Positions 29,179-39,247 of a stretch of 64,000 nt of DNA are shown in pieces. The DNA is from Tetramitus jugosus (taxonomy: Eukaryota; Heterolobosea; Eutetramitea; Acrasida; Vahlkampfiidae): positions 248,001-312,000 of the forward strand of contig OW569387.1 of assembly GCA_937625935.1 (NCBI GenBank), written 5' to 3'. A model generated the notes under the pieces. That model had not been told where the DNA came from. It made no database searches and saw nothing but the letters and a program-made list of their open reading frames with translations. Made by a program: the position numbers and the translations under genes. How positions within the stretch are numbered: the first letter of the stretch is position 1; each line of letters opens with the position of its first letter.

Positions 29179-30537
29179 ATGTCGTTTCTTCATCTCCACA
29201 ATGAATGGAACAATAACAACAACAATGAACACTATTTTGACAGTTTACAAAACATGTTAATGGATGAGTTGTCACCCATACCCAATTTTCGAAATCGTAC
29301 ACGTCCACCACCTCTCACTGAATCTCAACAACGTGCTCTACTCATCTCAAAAGGAGTGTTTGGTGGATTGAGTTTTGCGTTGACATTCTTGTTTGTTGTT
29401 TATGTCGTTCTGAGATCACTGTACACTTTTCCTTGGCGCGGTCTTTTTCAACGATTGCGGAGAAATAAGCGCCGCCCAATGGCATCTACGACACTGACGA
29501 GTCAATTGGAGGAGCACGCGATGCGAAAGAGTTTTTTGGAGCAAGTGGAGCAAGAGTGCTTTATTTTTTCTCGGCCAATTACAAGAATTTTTTTCTTTCT
29601 GCAGTTGGCCAATTGTGTGTCCATTTCTCAGATTTTTCTCGAAGTTTCACATGCCAGTGAAAAGTATCACTTTTTCTGTATGTATCAAGCCATTCTGGTT
29701 CAATACTTTGGTTTAGCAAAGATTTTTTGGTCGTTGATCATGGCGATTTGGATGTTTTGGATCTTGGTTGTCAAGAGAGGAAATCGGTTGAGGCATTTGG
29801 AGCTGTGCTCTCATATAGCTGGTTGGTCGTTCCCTCTGTTGTTAACAGTGATTCCTTGGGCTGTGGGATCACTAGGAGACGCAGGTGGTTATTGTTGGAT
29901 ACGTGGTGACAGAAAGATCGATGTAGTGATGCGTTTTGTCACCCATTTTGTACCATTTTGGATCAGTGTTCTCATTACGTGTGTACTGTGTGGTGTGACG
30001 TTGATTCATGTGATTCGAACACAGCGAGCTTCGTTTCACTTTTTGGGTACGAGAGCGAAAAAGGTGGGTCAACTCAAAACGAGCATGAAGCTTTATATGA
30101 AGCTCTTTGGTCTCCCGTTCATTTACGTACTCGTATCGATTACTCCATCTGTGTTGAGAATGATGGAAGCAGGTCGTATTCATCCTCCATTCTGGTTCCT
30201 GTTACTCAACAGTTTCTTTGCAATGTCTCAGGGTCTTTGGAACACGGTCGTGTTTGTGCTCAGTGAGATTATTGGATACGGTTGTGATGCAATTGATAAG
30301 AATGGAAGATATTTGCAAGACGAGGATTTGCCCAAGCATAATCGATGGGACAACTCTCAGGATTATTCATCTGAAGATGCAATGGACGACGAGTTTGGGA
30401 CAGAGGGATATGATCACGTGCGATACTCTGCTTACATGTCGCCCTACACTGGTGATCAACCAGAGGCTGATTATCAACGAGTGAACAATGATACCAGTGA
30501 AATGCGATATGGTCCTACAGAGACATTTATTGACTGA
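29179..30537 (+). CDS. cAMP-receptor-like (CAR/Dicty-CAR family) seven-helix GPCR
   Basis: 452 residues, single exon. After an Asn-rich N-terminus come seven hydrophobic spans: SKGVFGGLSFALTFLFVVYV, FFFLQLANCVSISQIFLEVS, FGLAKIFWSLIMAIWMFWIL, IAGWSFPLLLTVIPWAVGSL, FVTHFVPFWISVLITCVLCG, LYMKLFGLPFIYVLVSITPS and FWFLLLNSFFAMSQGLWNTV. The GYCWI motif between spans 4 and 5 and the FFAMSQGLWNTVVF end of span 7 are typical of amoeboid cAMP-receptor-like proteins. The long acidic, Ser/Tyr-containing tail would face the cytosol and could be phosphorylated. The ligand cannot be inferred. Confidence 0.82.
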   Translation: MSFLHLHNEWNNNNNNEHYFDSLQNMLMDELSPIPNFRNRTRPPPLTESQQRALLISKGVFGGLSFALTFLFVVYVVLRSLYTFPWRGLFQRLRRNKRRPMASTTLTSQLEEHAMRKSFLEQVEQECFIFSRPITRIFFFLQLANCVSISQIFLEVSHASEKYHFFCMYQAILVQYFGLAKIFWSLIMAIWMFWILVVKRGNRLRHLELCSHIAGWSFPLLLTVIPWAVGSLGDAGGYCWIRGDRKIDVVMRFVTHFVPFWISVLITCVLCGVTLIHVIRTQRASFHFLGTRAKKVGQLKTSMKLYMKLFGLPFIYVLVSITPSVLRMMEAGRIHPPFWFLLLNSFFAMSQGLWNTVVFVLSEIIGYGCDAIDKNGRYLQDEDLPKHNRWDNSQDYSSEDAMDDEFGTEGYDHVRYSAYMSPYTGDQPEADYQRVNNDTSEMRYGPTETFID

Positions 30538-30916
30538 GAGGGGAGAGTGATATGATATCTCATCACAGATATCTTGTATTGATTGTATTTTTTTGTATAT
30601 TTATTCATTTGACAGACGACTTCCAGAAACAGAGTTTGTCAAATAAAGGAGAACCACACGATCGTGTGTGGCACGTACATGCATGTTTATCCAACACATA
30701 TCATCTGCCAGATGCGAACACTACTACATCTGCCAAAAGTTGATTCTGCCTGGCTGAACTTTTCACTTCTAGTTCTGCGGATAAATCCTCTGTCCAATCA
30801 AAATGGCAAAGGAACAAACGCGCGCCATCCAGAACACCAAAACGAACCCGCACAAAAAAACACTGAAAAAGAAACAAATTGAACGAAGTAACAAGAATAA
30901 CAAAACAAGCGAGTGA

Positions 30917-32173
30917 ATGAGTGCGACAACAACATCGTCATCACCCTCATCGTTGTCAACAGCAGCAACGACAGTAGTGACCACAACAACATTACAACAA
31001 GCTTCACATCATCAACAACAACAACAACAACAACATGAACATTATCAACAGCACAACAAACACACGAAAACAATTGGTAAAAATTTACTTGCAGGTACGC
31101 ACGCACTCACAGATTCAACACTCCATCATCATGTCCCATTTTCTCACATTCAATTTCGTCTTTTTAAATCATCCATTTGATGTGATGACACACACACACA
31201 CAACAAAAAAAATTTCTTGTGTATAGGTGCAATGGCACGATGCGGTGCAGCCATCATCATGTTCCCCATTGACGTTGTCAAAACACGACTCCAATTTCAA
31301 ACCAATCAAATGACACAAAAAAAAATCATTACCAAGTATTACACGAGTGGTTTCAACGCATTCACCAGTATCATCAAAGAAGAAGGTTTGCGTGGCATGT
31401 ACCGTGGTCTCACTGTTCGTCTCATTTATATTACTCCGGCTGCTGCCGTTAGCTTTACTGTGTATGAGAGCTTTACTCATGCACTTCACAATCAAAACAA
31501 GGATTCCTTCTCGTGGAAGACACCTGCAGTCACGTTGGCTGCGGGTGCTGCTGCAAGAGTATTGGGTACAGCGTGCAGAACACCGTTTGATATTTTGAAG
31601 CAGCAGCTTCAAGTCGATGGACAGTTGAATAGGCCTTCACTGAGAAATATGGGTTTGGTCAATTCGATGAAGCATATTGTAAAGGCGAATGGACTGAGAG
31701 GGTTTTATGCCGGTTATGGTGTCACTCTGATGAGAGATGCTCCGTTTGCTGCCATTTATTTTACGACGTATGATTTTATGAAGACGATTGTTTTTGGCGG
31801 GAGCGGAGTTTCTTCGACTACGACGGCGACGGGTGATTCTGGGGAACAACAACAGAGTAGTGTCAATGCGGATCCAATGAAACATGTGAAGCATCTCACG
31901 TCGGGTGCCGTCGCTGGATTCACATCCACATGTCTAACCATACCTGTTGATGTGGTAAAGACGCGACTACAAACACAGACAAAACTGGGAGAAGTGTACT
32001 ATGATGGCATATGGGACGCATTCAGAAAGATTAAGAGAGAAGAGGGATGGCGTGCATTTACAAAGGGACTGGGACCACGATTATCGTACATTATGCCTGC
32101 AAGTGCGCTCACATTTACACTGTACGAGAGTCTAAAAACAATTTTACAATATAGTTATGAGGAAGATTCTTGA
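30917..32173 (+). CDS. Mitochondrial carrier family (SLC25) transporter
   Basis: Two exons, 30917-31094 and 31227-32173, with a 132-bp intron (GTACGC...GTATAG) splitting a Gly codon, G|GT; 374 residues. Exon 1 encodes a Ser/Thr/Gln/His-rich N-terminus and the start of helix 1 (KNLLAG). The three carrier repeats have the signatures PIDVVKTRLQ, PFDILKQQLQ and PVDVVKTRLQ, each followed by a second-helix G-x-x-G-x-Y/F-x-G motif (GLRGMYRGL, GLRGFYAGYG, GWRAFTKGLG). Carriers exchange metabolites across the inner mitochondrial membrane. The substrate is not clear from the signatures alone; the long repeat-3 linker (SGVSSTTTATGDSGEQQQ) is unusual. Confidence 0.92.
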
Positions 32174-32314
32174 AAAATAAGCATACCATGTGTCACTCTT
32201 TTTGTTTTGCATTTTCATTTTCATTCCATTTTCCTGTTTCTCCGATTGTCGAAAAAGTTCATTCTTTTGTGGAACTTGAACAGATTCACAACGATATTGT
32301 TATTTTGATCAACG

Positions 32315-33808
32315 ATGGAGTGCCAACAAGTTATGATCATGACCAATCAATTACACTCATTGTTGTTGAGTGCACTATCACTCATTGCACAAGACAACAA
32401 AGTTTCTCGTCTCTTATTTGTTCAATTGCATCAAATGATGATTGAAGAGCTTCAATCCTTGTGCAATTCGTCAAAGTACAGTACAAACGATTCTCAATAT
32501 TCTCTATTGCAACAATGGATTCAAGAGCTACAAACTTGCATTGCTCAAGTGATTCAACAACAAGAAGAAAAACTGTTGTTGGATCTGAAGCAAAAGAAAG
32601 AGTCAGAACGTGACAATACTCAAGTACCACCACAGTGTCTGGTGAGAATGGACTCATTTCTGTACAAATTGTTCAAAGGTAGAGCATCTGTTTTGCATGC
32701 ACTCAAGAATCACAGTGTGGAAACATTGGCAACAAGTGAGTATAGACAATGGATGTCCACCAAAGTTCCGGTTGATTCCGACATGTACGAGTCACTGTGT
32801 CAAAAGTTGGACGAGTACCATCGAGCTGTGCTCGAAGAGAATGCACCAAAACAAAATGAGGTGCGCAAGACTGTGAAGAGTTCGGCACCGACGTTGCCCC
32901 GTCATCGTTTCACAAGAACAAAGAATGATATTAAACGGATGCCGCGCTTATCATTCTCGGGCAAGGCTTTGTGTGCGTCCACTATGAAAAAAATTGAACT
33001 GCATTTGGGCAAGAGGGCATTTGTGATTGAAAATGTCCTTACCACAGAGGAGTGTCAGGAGTTGATTGATCTCTCATGTAAAATTGGATACAACAGCATA
33101 GAAAAAGAGTTTGCGAAGGATGCAAGAGACAATCAGAGAGCTCTTATCATTTCACACGAGTTGGCAGATGTTTTATGGGCCAGAATCTGTCCATTTGTCG
33201 AACATGATGAAGATATATTGAAAATGGCACCTTTCGGATTCAACTCGCACGGCAAATGGAGACCCTGTGGATTGAATCCATGCTTCCGGTTCTGTGCCTA
33301 CTTTGCTCCGTGCATTGGCTTCATTCCGCATCGAGATGCCAACTTTGTACAAGATGAAAACAATCGATCTGTCTTCACCTGCATGCTCTATCTGAACGAA
33401 GAGTTTGAAGACGGTACAACGAATTTCTTGAAATCTGCTGGTGGCAAGTCTGATGAAACAGTCAAAGAAGAACTGGAGCGCTCTGGTGGATGCTCTGTTG
33501 AGTACACGTTGAAACCAAAGACCGGCATGGTTGTTATATTTGATCACCTGTTGCTGCACGAGGGATCTCCTGTGCCATCAGGCAACAAGTTTATCACGAG
33601 AACTGATCTCGTGTTCAATCGGTACGAAAATCCATATCCTGAGAGGGATGATTGGCTGCGGGATCCAAGCTACATCAAGATGGTTAACTATTACAAGGAT
33701 GCCGCAGAAGCCGAATGTCACGGCAATGTACAACTATCGAGTGAACTGTACGAGAAGGCCTTGTCCATACGTCAGAATCATGTCGATACATGGCAACCAC
33801 CAACATGA
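32315..33808 (+). CDS. 2-oxoglutarate/Fe(II)-dependent oxygenase, prolyl-4-hydroxylase type
   Basis: 497 residues. The N-terminal ~220 residues are helical and Gln-rich with no recognised domain. The catalytic fold follows from about residue 230 (KRAFVIENVLTTEECQELID). The iron ligands are visible: His339 and Asp341 in FIPHRDANF and distal His415 in LLLHEGSP; Arg429 in ITRTDLVF would bind 2-oxoglutarate. The closest known group is prolyl hydroxylase-like, including the P4H alpha-subunit and protist and bacterial relatives that act on protein prolines. The segment after the core (NPYPERDDWLRDPSYIKMVN) ends in a TPR-like helix pair. There is no signal peptide, so a cytosolic or nuclear substrate is likely. 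Confidence 0.85.
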   Translation: MECQQVMIMTNQLHSLLLSALSLIAQDNKVSRLLFVQLHQMMIEELQSLCNSSKYSTNDSQYSLLQQWIQELQTCIAQVIQQQEEKLLLDLKQKKESERDNTQVPPQCLVRMDSFLYKLFKGRASVLHALKNHSVETLATSEYRQWMSTKVPVDSDMYESLCQKLDEYHRAVLEENAPKQNEVRKTVKSSAPTLPRHRFTRTKNDIKRMPRLSFSGKALCASTMKKIELHLGKRAFVIENVLTTEECQELIDLSCKIGYNSIEKEFAKDARDNQRALIISHELADVLWARICPFVEHDEDILKMAPFGFNSHGKWRPCGLNPCFRFCAYFAPCIGFIPHRDANFVQDENNRSVFTCMLYLNEEFEDGTTNFLKSAGGKSDETVKEELERSGGCSVEYTLKPKTGMVVIFDHLLLHEGSPVPSGNKFITRTDLVFNRYENPYPERDDWLRDPSYIKMVNYYKDAAEAECHGNVQLSSELYEKALSIRQNHVDTWQPPT

Positions 33809-33950
33809 TAATAAAATGGAAACGATACCCCAGATTGTGCACCGATTCACTTCTTCCTTCAAACGGACTTTTTGTGAATTCCAGCCAACAAGAGAAACAG
33901 CAAAAAAAGAGAACATAAAAAATAATTTTAAACAAGTTGGCGACGCAGAT

Positions 33951-35399
33951 ATGGAAGATCTGAAATTTCAACAGTGGTACTATGATTTGGAGGATCAGAG
34001 AAATGGTCCAGCCTCCACAGATGATCTCTTGGAATTCTTTGAGGAAGGGCTCATTTCGGCCGACACCTTCATTGAACGTTCAACGAACAATGACAAGGAA
34101 AAGGGCGCCAAGAAGCCACTACGGGAATTCACAGAGCTGTTTCAATACATTCAGCAGCAAATCAATGAGGGTGAAGAAGATAATTTTGTCATCACACCTG
34201 GCGAAAAAGCAAAGGAACAAGTCAAAAGCATAGGTGACAATATTGATCACCCATCAAAGACCAATCCACAAGAACAACAAGAACAACAAGAACAAGAAGG
34301 AGATGACATGGTCTATGTGGAATCATTGGGAAGCTATGTCACTAGTGACCACACCATGTTCTTCAATTATCAGACTCAACAATGGGAGCCACTGTCATTG
34401 GAGACACAAGAGGCATTGAACCGCATTGTTCAACAATCCATTTACTCCTCTGCAAAGTCTTCACAGTCTTCTGCTGCTGCTCAACGGGCACAAAACAAGT
34501 ATGATCAAGAGCTGTTGGCACTCAAGAAACAACAGAATGCAAGTGTATTTGTCAGTAATTTGTCAGACAAGGTGACTGTGAATGATTTGGTGTCCTATTT
34601 CTCAAAGTATGGCATTATTCAGACCAAGAGGTCAGAGACGAGTGATGAAGGAGTTCCCATGGTCCGTATTTATGTGGACGACAGTGGAAAATCACTCGGT
34701 TCGGCTCTGATTACCTACTTGCGCAAGGAATCTGTAAATTTGGTGATTGGATTGTTGGATGAGACGGAATGGATGGGAACGAAGATATCTGTGAAGCAAG
34801 CAACATTTTCTTCTCCTTCTTCATCGTCAACAAGCAATCCACAAGGTAGTGAATCTGGGGAAGCAGGAAAGGTCAGTAAGCGAAAATCAACCTCTGCTAC
34901 AGAAGACGCACATTATCAACAACGGAAGAGAGCCAAGAAGAGCAGCAGTCTCTCAAACAAGAATGCACAAAAGTTACAGTGGAGAGTGGAGGACGAAGAA
35001 GATGTTCGCTTTACGACAGGTGCACCATCTGATGATGCAGGAGCAAGACAATATATTGTAATATTGTTGCACATGTTTCATCCAAACGATGCTCTTAAAG
35101 ACCCCAATTTCTTTGTCTCGTTGAAGGAGGATGTCACAGAAGAAATGGAGAGCTATGCTCCTGTGGAACGTGTTAAACTATTTAAGAATTCGAGGGATGG
35201 TGTAATAGAAGTGCGGTTCAAGCACGGATTAATTACAGATGATCAATTCCATTTCGTGCTTCAGAAATTCAATGGGCGCTATTTCGCAGGAAGAGCCATC
35301 ACTGCTAGATCAGGCAATGGCAGAGAACATTGGATAGATGTTGAAGATGACGAAGAAAGCCGGCACGAAGCATTCGGGAAATCTCTCGAGCAAATTTAG
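33951..35399 (+). CDS. Tat-SF1/CUS2-like splicing factor with an N-terminal GYF-type domain
   Basis: 482 residues from ATG 33951; the frame is open upstream and even overlaps the preceding gene, but 33810-33950 is AT-rich leader-like. Order: a GYF_2-like domain (QQWYYDLEDQRNGPASTDDL, LEFFEEGLI), a Gln/Glu linker, an OCRE-like/Tat-SF1-type patch (SDHTMFFNYQTQQWEP), RRM1 (ASVFVSNLSDKVTVNDLVSY), a basic NLS (QQRKRAKKSSSL), and a C-terminal RRM of the UHM kind (IVILLHMFHPNDALKDPNFF ... FNGRYFAGRAITAR, with the RxF box). HTATSF1/CUS2 binds U2 snRNP (SF3B1) and assists prespliceosome assembly. The N-terminal GYF part is an extra protein-binding module, expected to bind Pro-rich ligands. Confidence 0.85.
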   Translation: MEDLKFQQWYYDLEDQRNGPASTDDLLEFFEEGLISADTFIERSTNNDKEKGAKKPLREFTELFQYIQQQINEGEEDNFVITPGEKAKEQVKSIGDNIDHPSKTNPQEQQEQQEQEGDDMVYVESLGSYVTSDHTMFFNYQTQQWEPLSLETQEALNRIVQQSIYSSAKSSQSSAAAQRAQNKYDQELLALKKQQNASVFVSNLSDKVTVNDLVSYFSKYGIIQTKRSETSDEGVPMVRIYVDDSGKSLGSALITYLRKESVNLVIGLLDETEWMGTKISVKQATFSSPSSSSTSNPQGSESGEAGKVSKRKSTSATEDAHYQQRKRAKKSSSLSNKNAQKLQWRVEDEEDVRFTTGAPSDDAGARQYIVILLHMFHPNDALKDPNFFVSLKEDVTEEMESYAPVERVKLFKNSRDGVIEVRFKHGLITDDQFHFVLQKFNGRYFAGRAITARSGNGREHWIDVEDDEESRHEAFGKSLEQI

Positions 35400-35574
35400 G
35401 TAAATTTGGTATTTTTTTGAGCTCAAAGTTCGAGTGTTCCTCACCCACTCTTGGCTTTCCTGTCACCCTTCATGTAGTGGGGGAGCGCACTTCCTTATCG
35501 TGTTCTCTCCTCCAAGACCACTGTGACACAACACAAAGAAAACGCGAGTTGGAATTGCAACAAAGTGAATACCA

Positions 35575-38500
35575 ATGACGATGAAAAGTGGGTCAAGTCC
35601 AACAACCATTTGGACGACATTAATCGTTGTCCTCAACGTCCTATTGTTTGTCATTCTGCTCTCTAATGAGAAACATGGTGTAGTTTGTACTCTTGACTAC
35701 AATATGGGTCATTTTCAGACTCTCATTAACACAACAAGTGGTGTTGCTGCCGATGTGGACTCATTGGACAAGAAGCTCAATTACTTCTTGTACAATACTA
35801 CTGCCATGCTCATTTATCATCGTAATACATTGTCAGAGAAACCTTTTGGTCCTTGTCCCTCTAACAGTGTGCCTGATCATACTGACCAACTCGTATGGTA
35901 CAACTTGGGAACTCAATCGTGTGGACATCATATCGACGTCACAGAGAGTATGCTTGATATCCAATACTCTTCATGTGATGGCATTACCATTGTCATGGCA
36001 TTCCGGGCTCTTACTGATGTACCTCAGTATGGAGTAGCTGCTGGAGGATCGAACACACTGGTAATTGTGAAGCAGAAGGCGGATAGCGACATCTCTACTG
36101 CAATTGTTAAGACTGTAGTTCTTCCATCTGAGTATGTTACATTAGAAGGAATTAACGTCGACTGTGAATCGGGTGATGTTTATGTACATGGTAGCTTTGA
36201 AGGATCTGTTTCTGTTTGCCATTCAACAGCAATGGTAGACATTTTGTGCTTTGACTCCAAGATGGCCAATTCGACTGAACTCACTATTCACTCATCCATT
36301 TTAGCGAATGGAGAATTGTTTCTTGTTGGTGCGTACCAGTCACTTGATCCTCAATTCCCAAAGGACCAATATGGAGTTATCCTACAGTATGAGAATGGAA
36401 AAATCACAAGAATTGGTGTGACATGGGATTCCATTGTTGGTGGTTCCATCTCCCAGATCATCTACAAGAATAACATTTTGATTGTCTCTACTCTGACAGC
36501 AGGCAACACCACAATATACTCCAACATGCCTGATCAAGAAGAGTACAATTTTCTTCAAACAATATCAGGATCAGATGGTAGGAATCAAATGATCATTGGC
36601 TTCAATGCATCTTCAGACACTGTCAGTATTGAGTGGTCCAGGAGCTATCCCAATGTTCAAAATAGTTACATGTCCTTACATGATTATTTTAATGATGACT
36701 ATATCCTCTACACTGTGTCATTTGAGAATCACACAGAAATCGGCGATGAAACAGTACTATCTGATCCATCTGCACAGTTCTCCACGTTGTTGATTCGAGA
36801 TGATATTCACAGTAATATGAGAAGAAAGATTGTTTCATTCGAAACTGGTATGGAGAGCAACGCTGTTGTTGTCCGTGGTTCCAATAAGATCTTTTATTTG
36901 CTTGGATATAATAGTGAGTCTCTGGTTTTGAATGGAGGAAAGGCAGAAAATGTAGAAGGAATCAGATTTTATGTTGGAGGAGTGTCTGGTTTTATATATT
37001 TCTGTGATGATTTATCAGACAGTGATCCATCTGTGTGCTCTGGTCGTGGAAGGTGTCAAGATGATGAATGCATTTGCGTCAATCCCACTGAATACTCTGG
37101 TCAAAATTGTAATACACCTGTGTGTTACAAGGAAATTGGATGTGGCAAAAATGGTACATGTGAAAGTCCTAACGATTGTCGTTGTCATGAGGGCTTCTAT
37201 GGTTATCAGTGTCAATTATCAAATATCAAGTTGAATCTTGTAGCAAACCAGTCAGTGATCTGGAATCGACATATTTACTTGGGATTGGTTGGTGAAATTT
37301 ATCCCCCAGATTACCTTGGTTTGTTCGAATTCGCGTGGTCTTTCGTTGATTTGAACAATTCATCGAACATTCGTAACTATATGGTTGATGCTCCAGCAAA
37401 GAATCACATTGTTTTGAGTGCTTCAGATGCTGAACCGAACCAACGATTTACGATAGCTTTGAGAGCGACATACCAAAATATGATAATCGAAGATGAAATA
37501 GAAATCAAAGCAAGCAGTCCACCTGTGGGTGGCGACTTCCATGTGACCCACGAAGGAGCTGGCAGAGCTTTCTTTGACAAGTTTACTCTCACTGTTGGAA
37601 ACTGGACAAGTGCAGATCGGGATGAAGTAATGTATCAGTTCGGGTATTCGATCGCAAGTCATGTCACTTACACCACTCCAACCTTTTCATCTGCCAAGAG
37701 TTTTGACATGACACTCCCTGATGCTGGTGAGTATCGATTTTTTGTCAAGGTAAAATCCTTCACTGGAGAAACACTAGAATTGGAACAGAATATTGGAGTT
37801 GCTGAAGTCACTAATTCAGAAGAAGTCACTAATTTAATATCACATGGATTGAATGGATTGCTCGCTAATCAAACAACTGAAGCTCTGGTCACACAATTGA
37901 CAACTCTGATAACATGGCTTACCAGTGAGCAAGTAAACTCAGTCATTGGAGTCAATCAAACGATCAACTATATTGATTCAGTTCTCCAATTCCTTGCTAC
38001 CAACGGCAGTATTGTACCAGCAAACGTCCAAGTGAACAGTATTGGTATCCTCAGCGAATTGAGCGATTCATTGTCTGTTGCTAGTCAAATTCAAATGGCC
38101 AATATCCTGGCCTTGGCATTGAACAGTTCTGACGAATCAGTAATGTATGTTGCAAAAGCAGCATCGATAAATTTAGCCAACAGTATGCTTGTACCCAACA
38201 GTACGATCCCTCGAAAACAAGCTTTTGAATCACTGGTTTCTGCCTTGATGCTTAAACTAAGGAGTTATTTGGCCGAGGAAGAAACTACGTTGTTCTGGAG
38301 TTTATTCTATGGAACCATGGCGACTCGAGTACGAGCTAATTCTTCTGAATTAACTGTCGACTTTAACTTCAATTTTACTCCAGCTCGAAAATTGAAATCC
38401 AGTCAGAACGTGGTGGTGACCGTTGATAGACAAGTGCTTAATAATGTTGTTGCGAATGACCCTAGCATGTTCGTGCAAGCAAACATCAACGCCAACTCAA

Positions 38501-39114
38501 TCAATGGATACGATGCGCTATGTAACACAAATGTAGCTTCTTCTGCCATCTCTGTTCAGCTCTTTAGCCAAAATCAAGCACATGTGACTCATGTTGGAGT
38601 GATAGACGATCCATTATTCCATGCCACTATAACTCCAAGCCAGTCTCTCAATTCAAGCTCGTATCAATACACCTGTCGCTTCTTTGACAACGCAATGTTA
38701 GTATGGAAGAATGACAGCTCTATATGTTCGACTAAGATGAGCAATCCACCTGGATCAAGGAGCCTGGCCAGCGGTGACGTGACTTGTACTTGCTATCAAC
38801 CTGTGTCTGTTGTGGTCTCTCTTGATTATGTCCAGGATACGACGGAAGTAGAAGGACAAACAGGTAGTGTTTGTACAAATCCCTGTGGATGCAACAAAAT
38901 ATTGGATGGTAGCAAGAGACTAGCATCGTGGAAGATTGCCCTGATCATACTCGGAATCCTTACTGCAATTCTCATCCCCATCATACTTGTGATTGTTCTG
39001 ATCGCTGTCGTGATTCAATACAGCACCAGAAAGAAGTACGACATTTCTAAAAACAAGAAGCAGAAGTCTTCTCACAGAACTCAAATCACTGAAATGGATC
39101 ATTATGACATTTAA
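35575..39114 (+). CDS. Large single-pass surface receptor with EGF-like modules and a GPS-like motif
   Basis: 1,179 residues in one exon. There is a signal/anchor segment (IWTTLIVVLNVLLFVILLS), an ectodomain with many N-glycosylation sites and propeller-like strands in the first ~480 residues, then two EGF-like modules (CSGRGRCQDDECICVNP; GCGKNGTCESPNDCRCHEGF), a PKD/REJ-like beta region (VGGDFHVTHEGAGRAFFDKF), a helical GAIN-like region, and a GPS-type Cys motif (CRFFDNAMLVWKNDSSIC ... VTCTCYQPVSVVV). The usual H-L-S/T cleavage triplet is replaced by Y-Q-P-V-S, so self-cleavage is unlikely. One membrane span (IALIILGILTAILIPIILVI) and a basic tail follow. It resembles the polycystin/REJ ectodomain without the channel or 7TM. 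Probably adhesion or prey sensing. Confidence 0.75.
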   Translation: MTMKSGSSPTTIWTTLIVVLNVLLFVILLSNEKHGVVCTLDYNMGHFQTLINTTSGVAADVDSLDKKLNYFLYNTTAMLIYHRNTLSEKPFGPCPSNSVPDHTDQLVWYNLGTQSCGHHIDVTESMLDIQYSSCDGITIVMAFRALTDVPQYGVAAGGSNTLVIVKQKADSDISTAIVKTVVLPSEYVTLEGINVDCESGDVYVHGSFEGSVSVCHSTAMVDILCFDSKMANSTELTIHSSILANGELFLVGAYQSLDPQFPKDQYGVILQYENGKITRIGVTWDSIVGGSISQIIYKNNILIVSTLTAGNTTIYSNMPDQEEYNFLQTISGSDGRNQMIIGFNASSDTVSIEWSRSYPNVQNSYMSLHDYFNDDYILYTVSFENHTEIGDETVLSDPSAQFSTLLIRDDIHSNMRRKIVSFETGMESNAVVVRGSNKIFYLLGYNSESLVLNGGKAENVEGIRFYVGGVSGFIYFCDDLSDSDPSVCSGRGRCQDDECICVNPTEYSGQNCNTPVCYKEIGCGKNGTCESPNDCRCHEGFYGYQCQLSNIKLNLVANQSVIWNRHIYLGLVGEIYPPDYLGLFEFAWSFVDLNNSSNIRNYMVDAPAKNHIVLSASDAEPNQRFTIALRATYQNMIIEDEIEIKASSPPVGGDFHVTHEGAGRAFFDKFTLTVGNWTSADRDEVMYQFGYSIASHVTYTTPTFSSAKSFDMTLPDAGEYRFFVKVKSFTGETLELEQNIGVAEVTNSEEVTNLISHGLNGLLANQTTEALVTQLTTLITWLTSEQVNSVIGVNQTINYIDSVLQFLATNGSIVPANVQVNSIGILSELSDSLSVASQIQMANILALALNSSDESVMYVAKAASINLANSMLVPNSTIPRKQAFESLVSALMLKLRSYLAEEETTLFWSLFYGTMATRVRANSSELTVDFNFNFTPARKLKSSQNVVVTVDRQVLNNVVANDPSMFVQANINANSINGYDALCNTNVASSAISVQLFSQNQAHVTHVGVIDDPLFHATITPSQSLNSSSYQYTCRFFDNAMLVWKNDSSICSTKMSNPPGSRSLASGDVTCTCYQPVSVVVSLDYVQDTTEVEGQTGSVCTNPCGCNKILDGSKRLASWKIALIILGILTAILIPIILVIVLIAVVIQYSTRKKYDISKNKKQKSSHRTQITEMDHYDI

Positions 39115-39247
39115 GTGAGCATTGTGGCACTATCCCTCACTCACGAATAAAAACACGATCATAAGTTCTAATATTAGTCTGCTTCGAATAATTTTTGGAG
39201 CAATCATCAAGTTGCAACAAAGAAGAAAACAAGATCACATTGACAAA

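Noticed and set aside
30917-31060. CAACAA microsatellite as a transposon end
   Set aside because: It encodes the Gln/His-rich N-terminus of the carrier and has no flanking inverted repeats.
33531-33950. Long N-terminal extension of the Tat-SF1-like ORF
   Set aside because: It overlaps the oxygenase coding sequence in another frame and includes an AT-rich leader; the start at 33951 fits the conserved domains.
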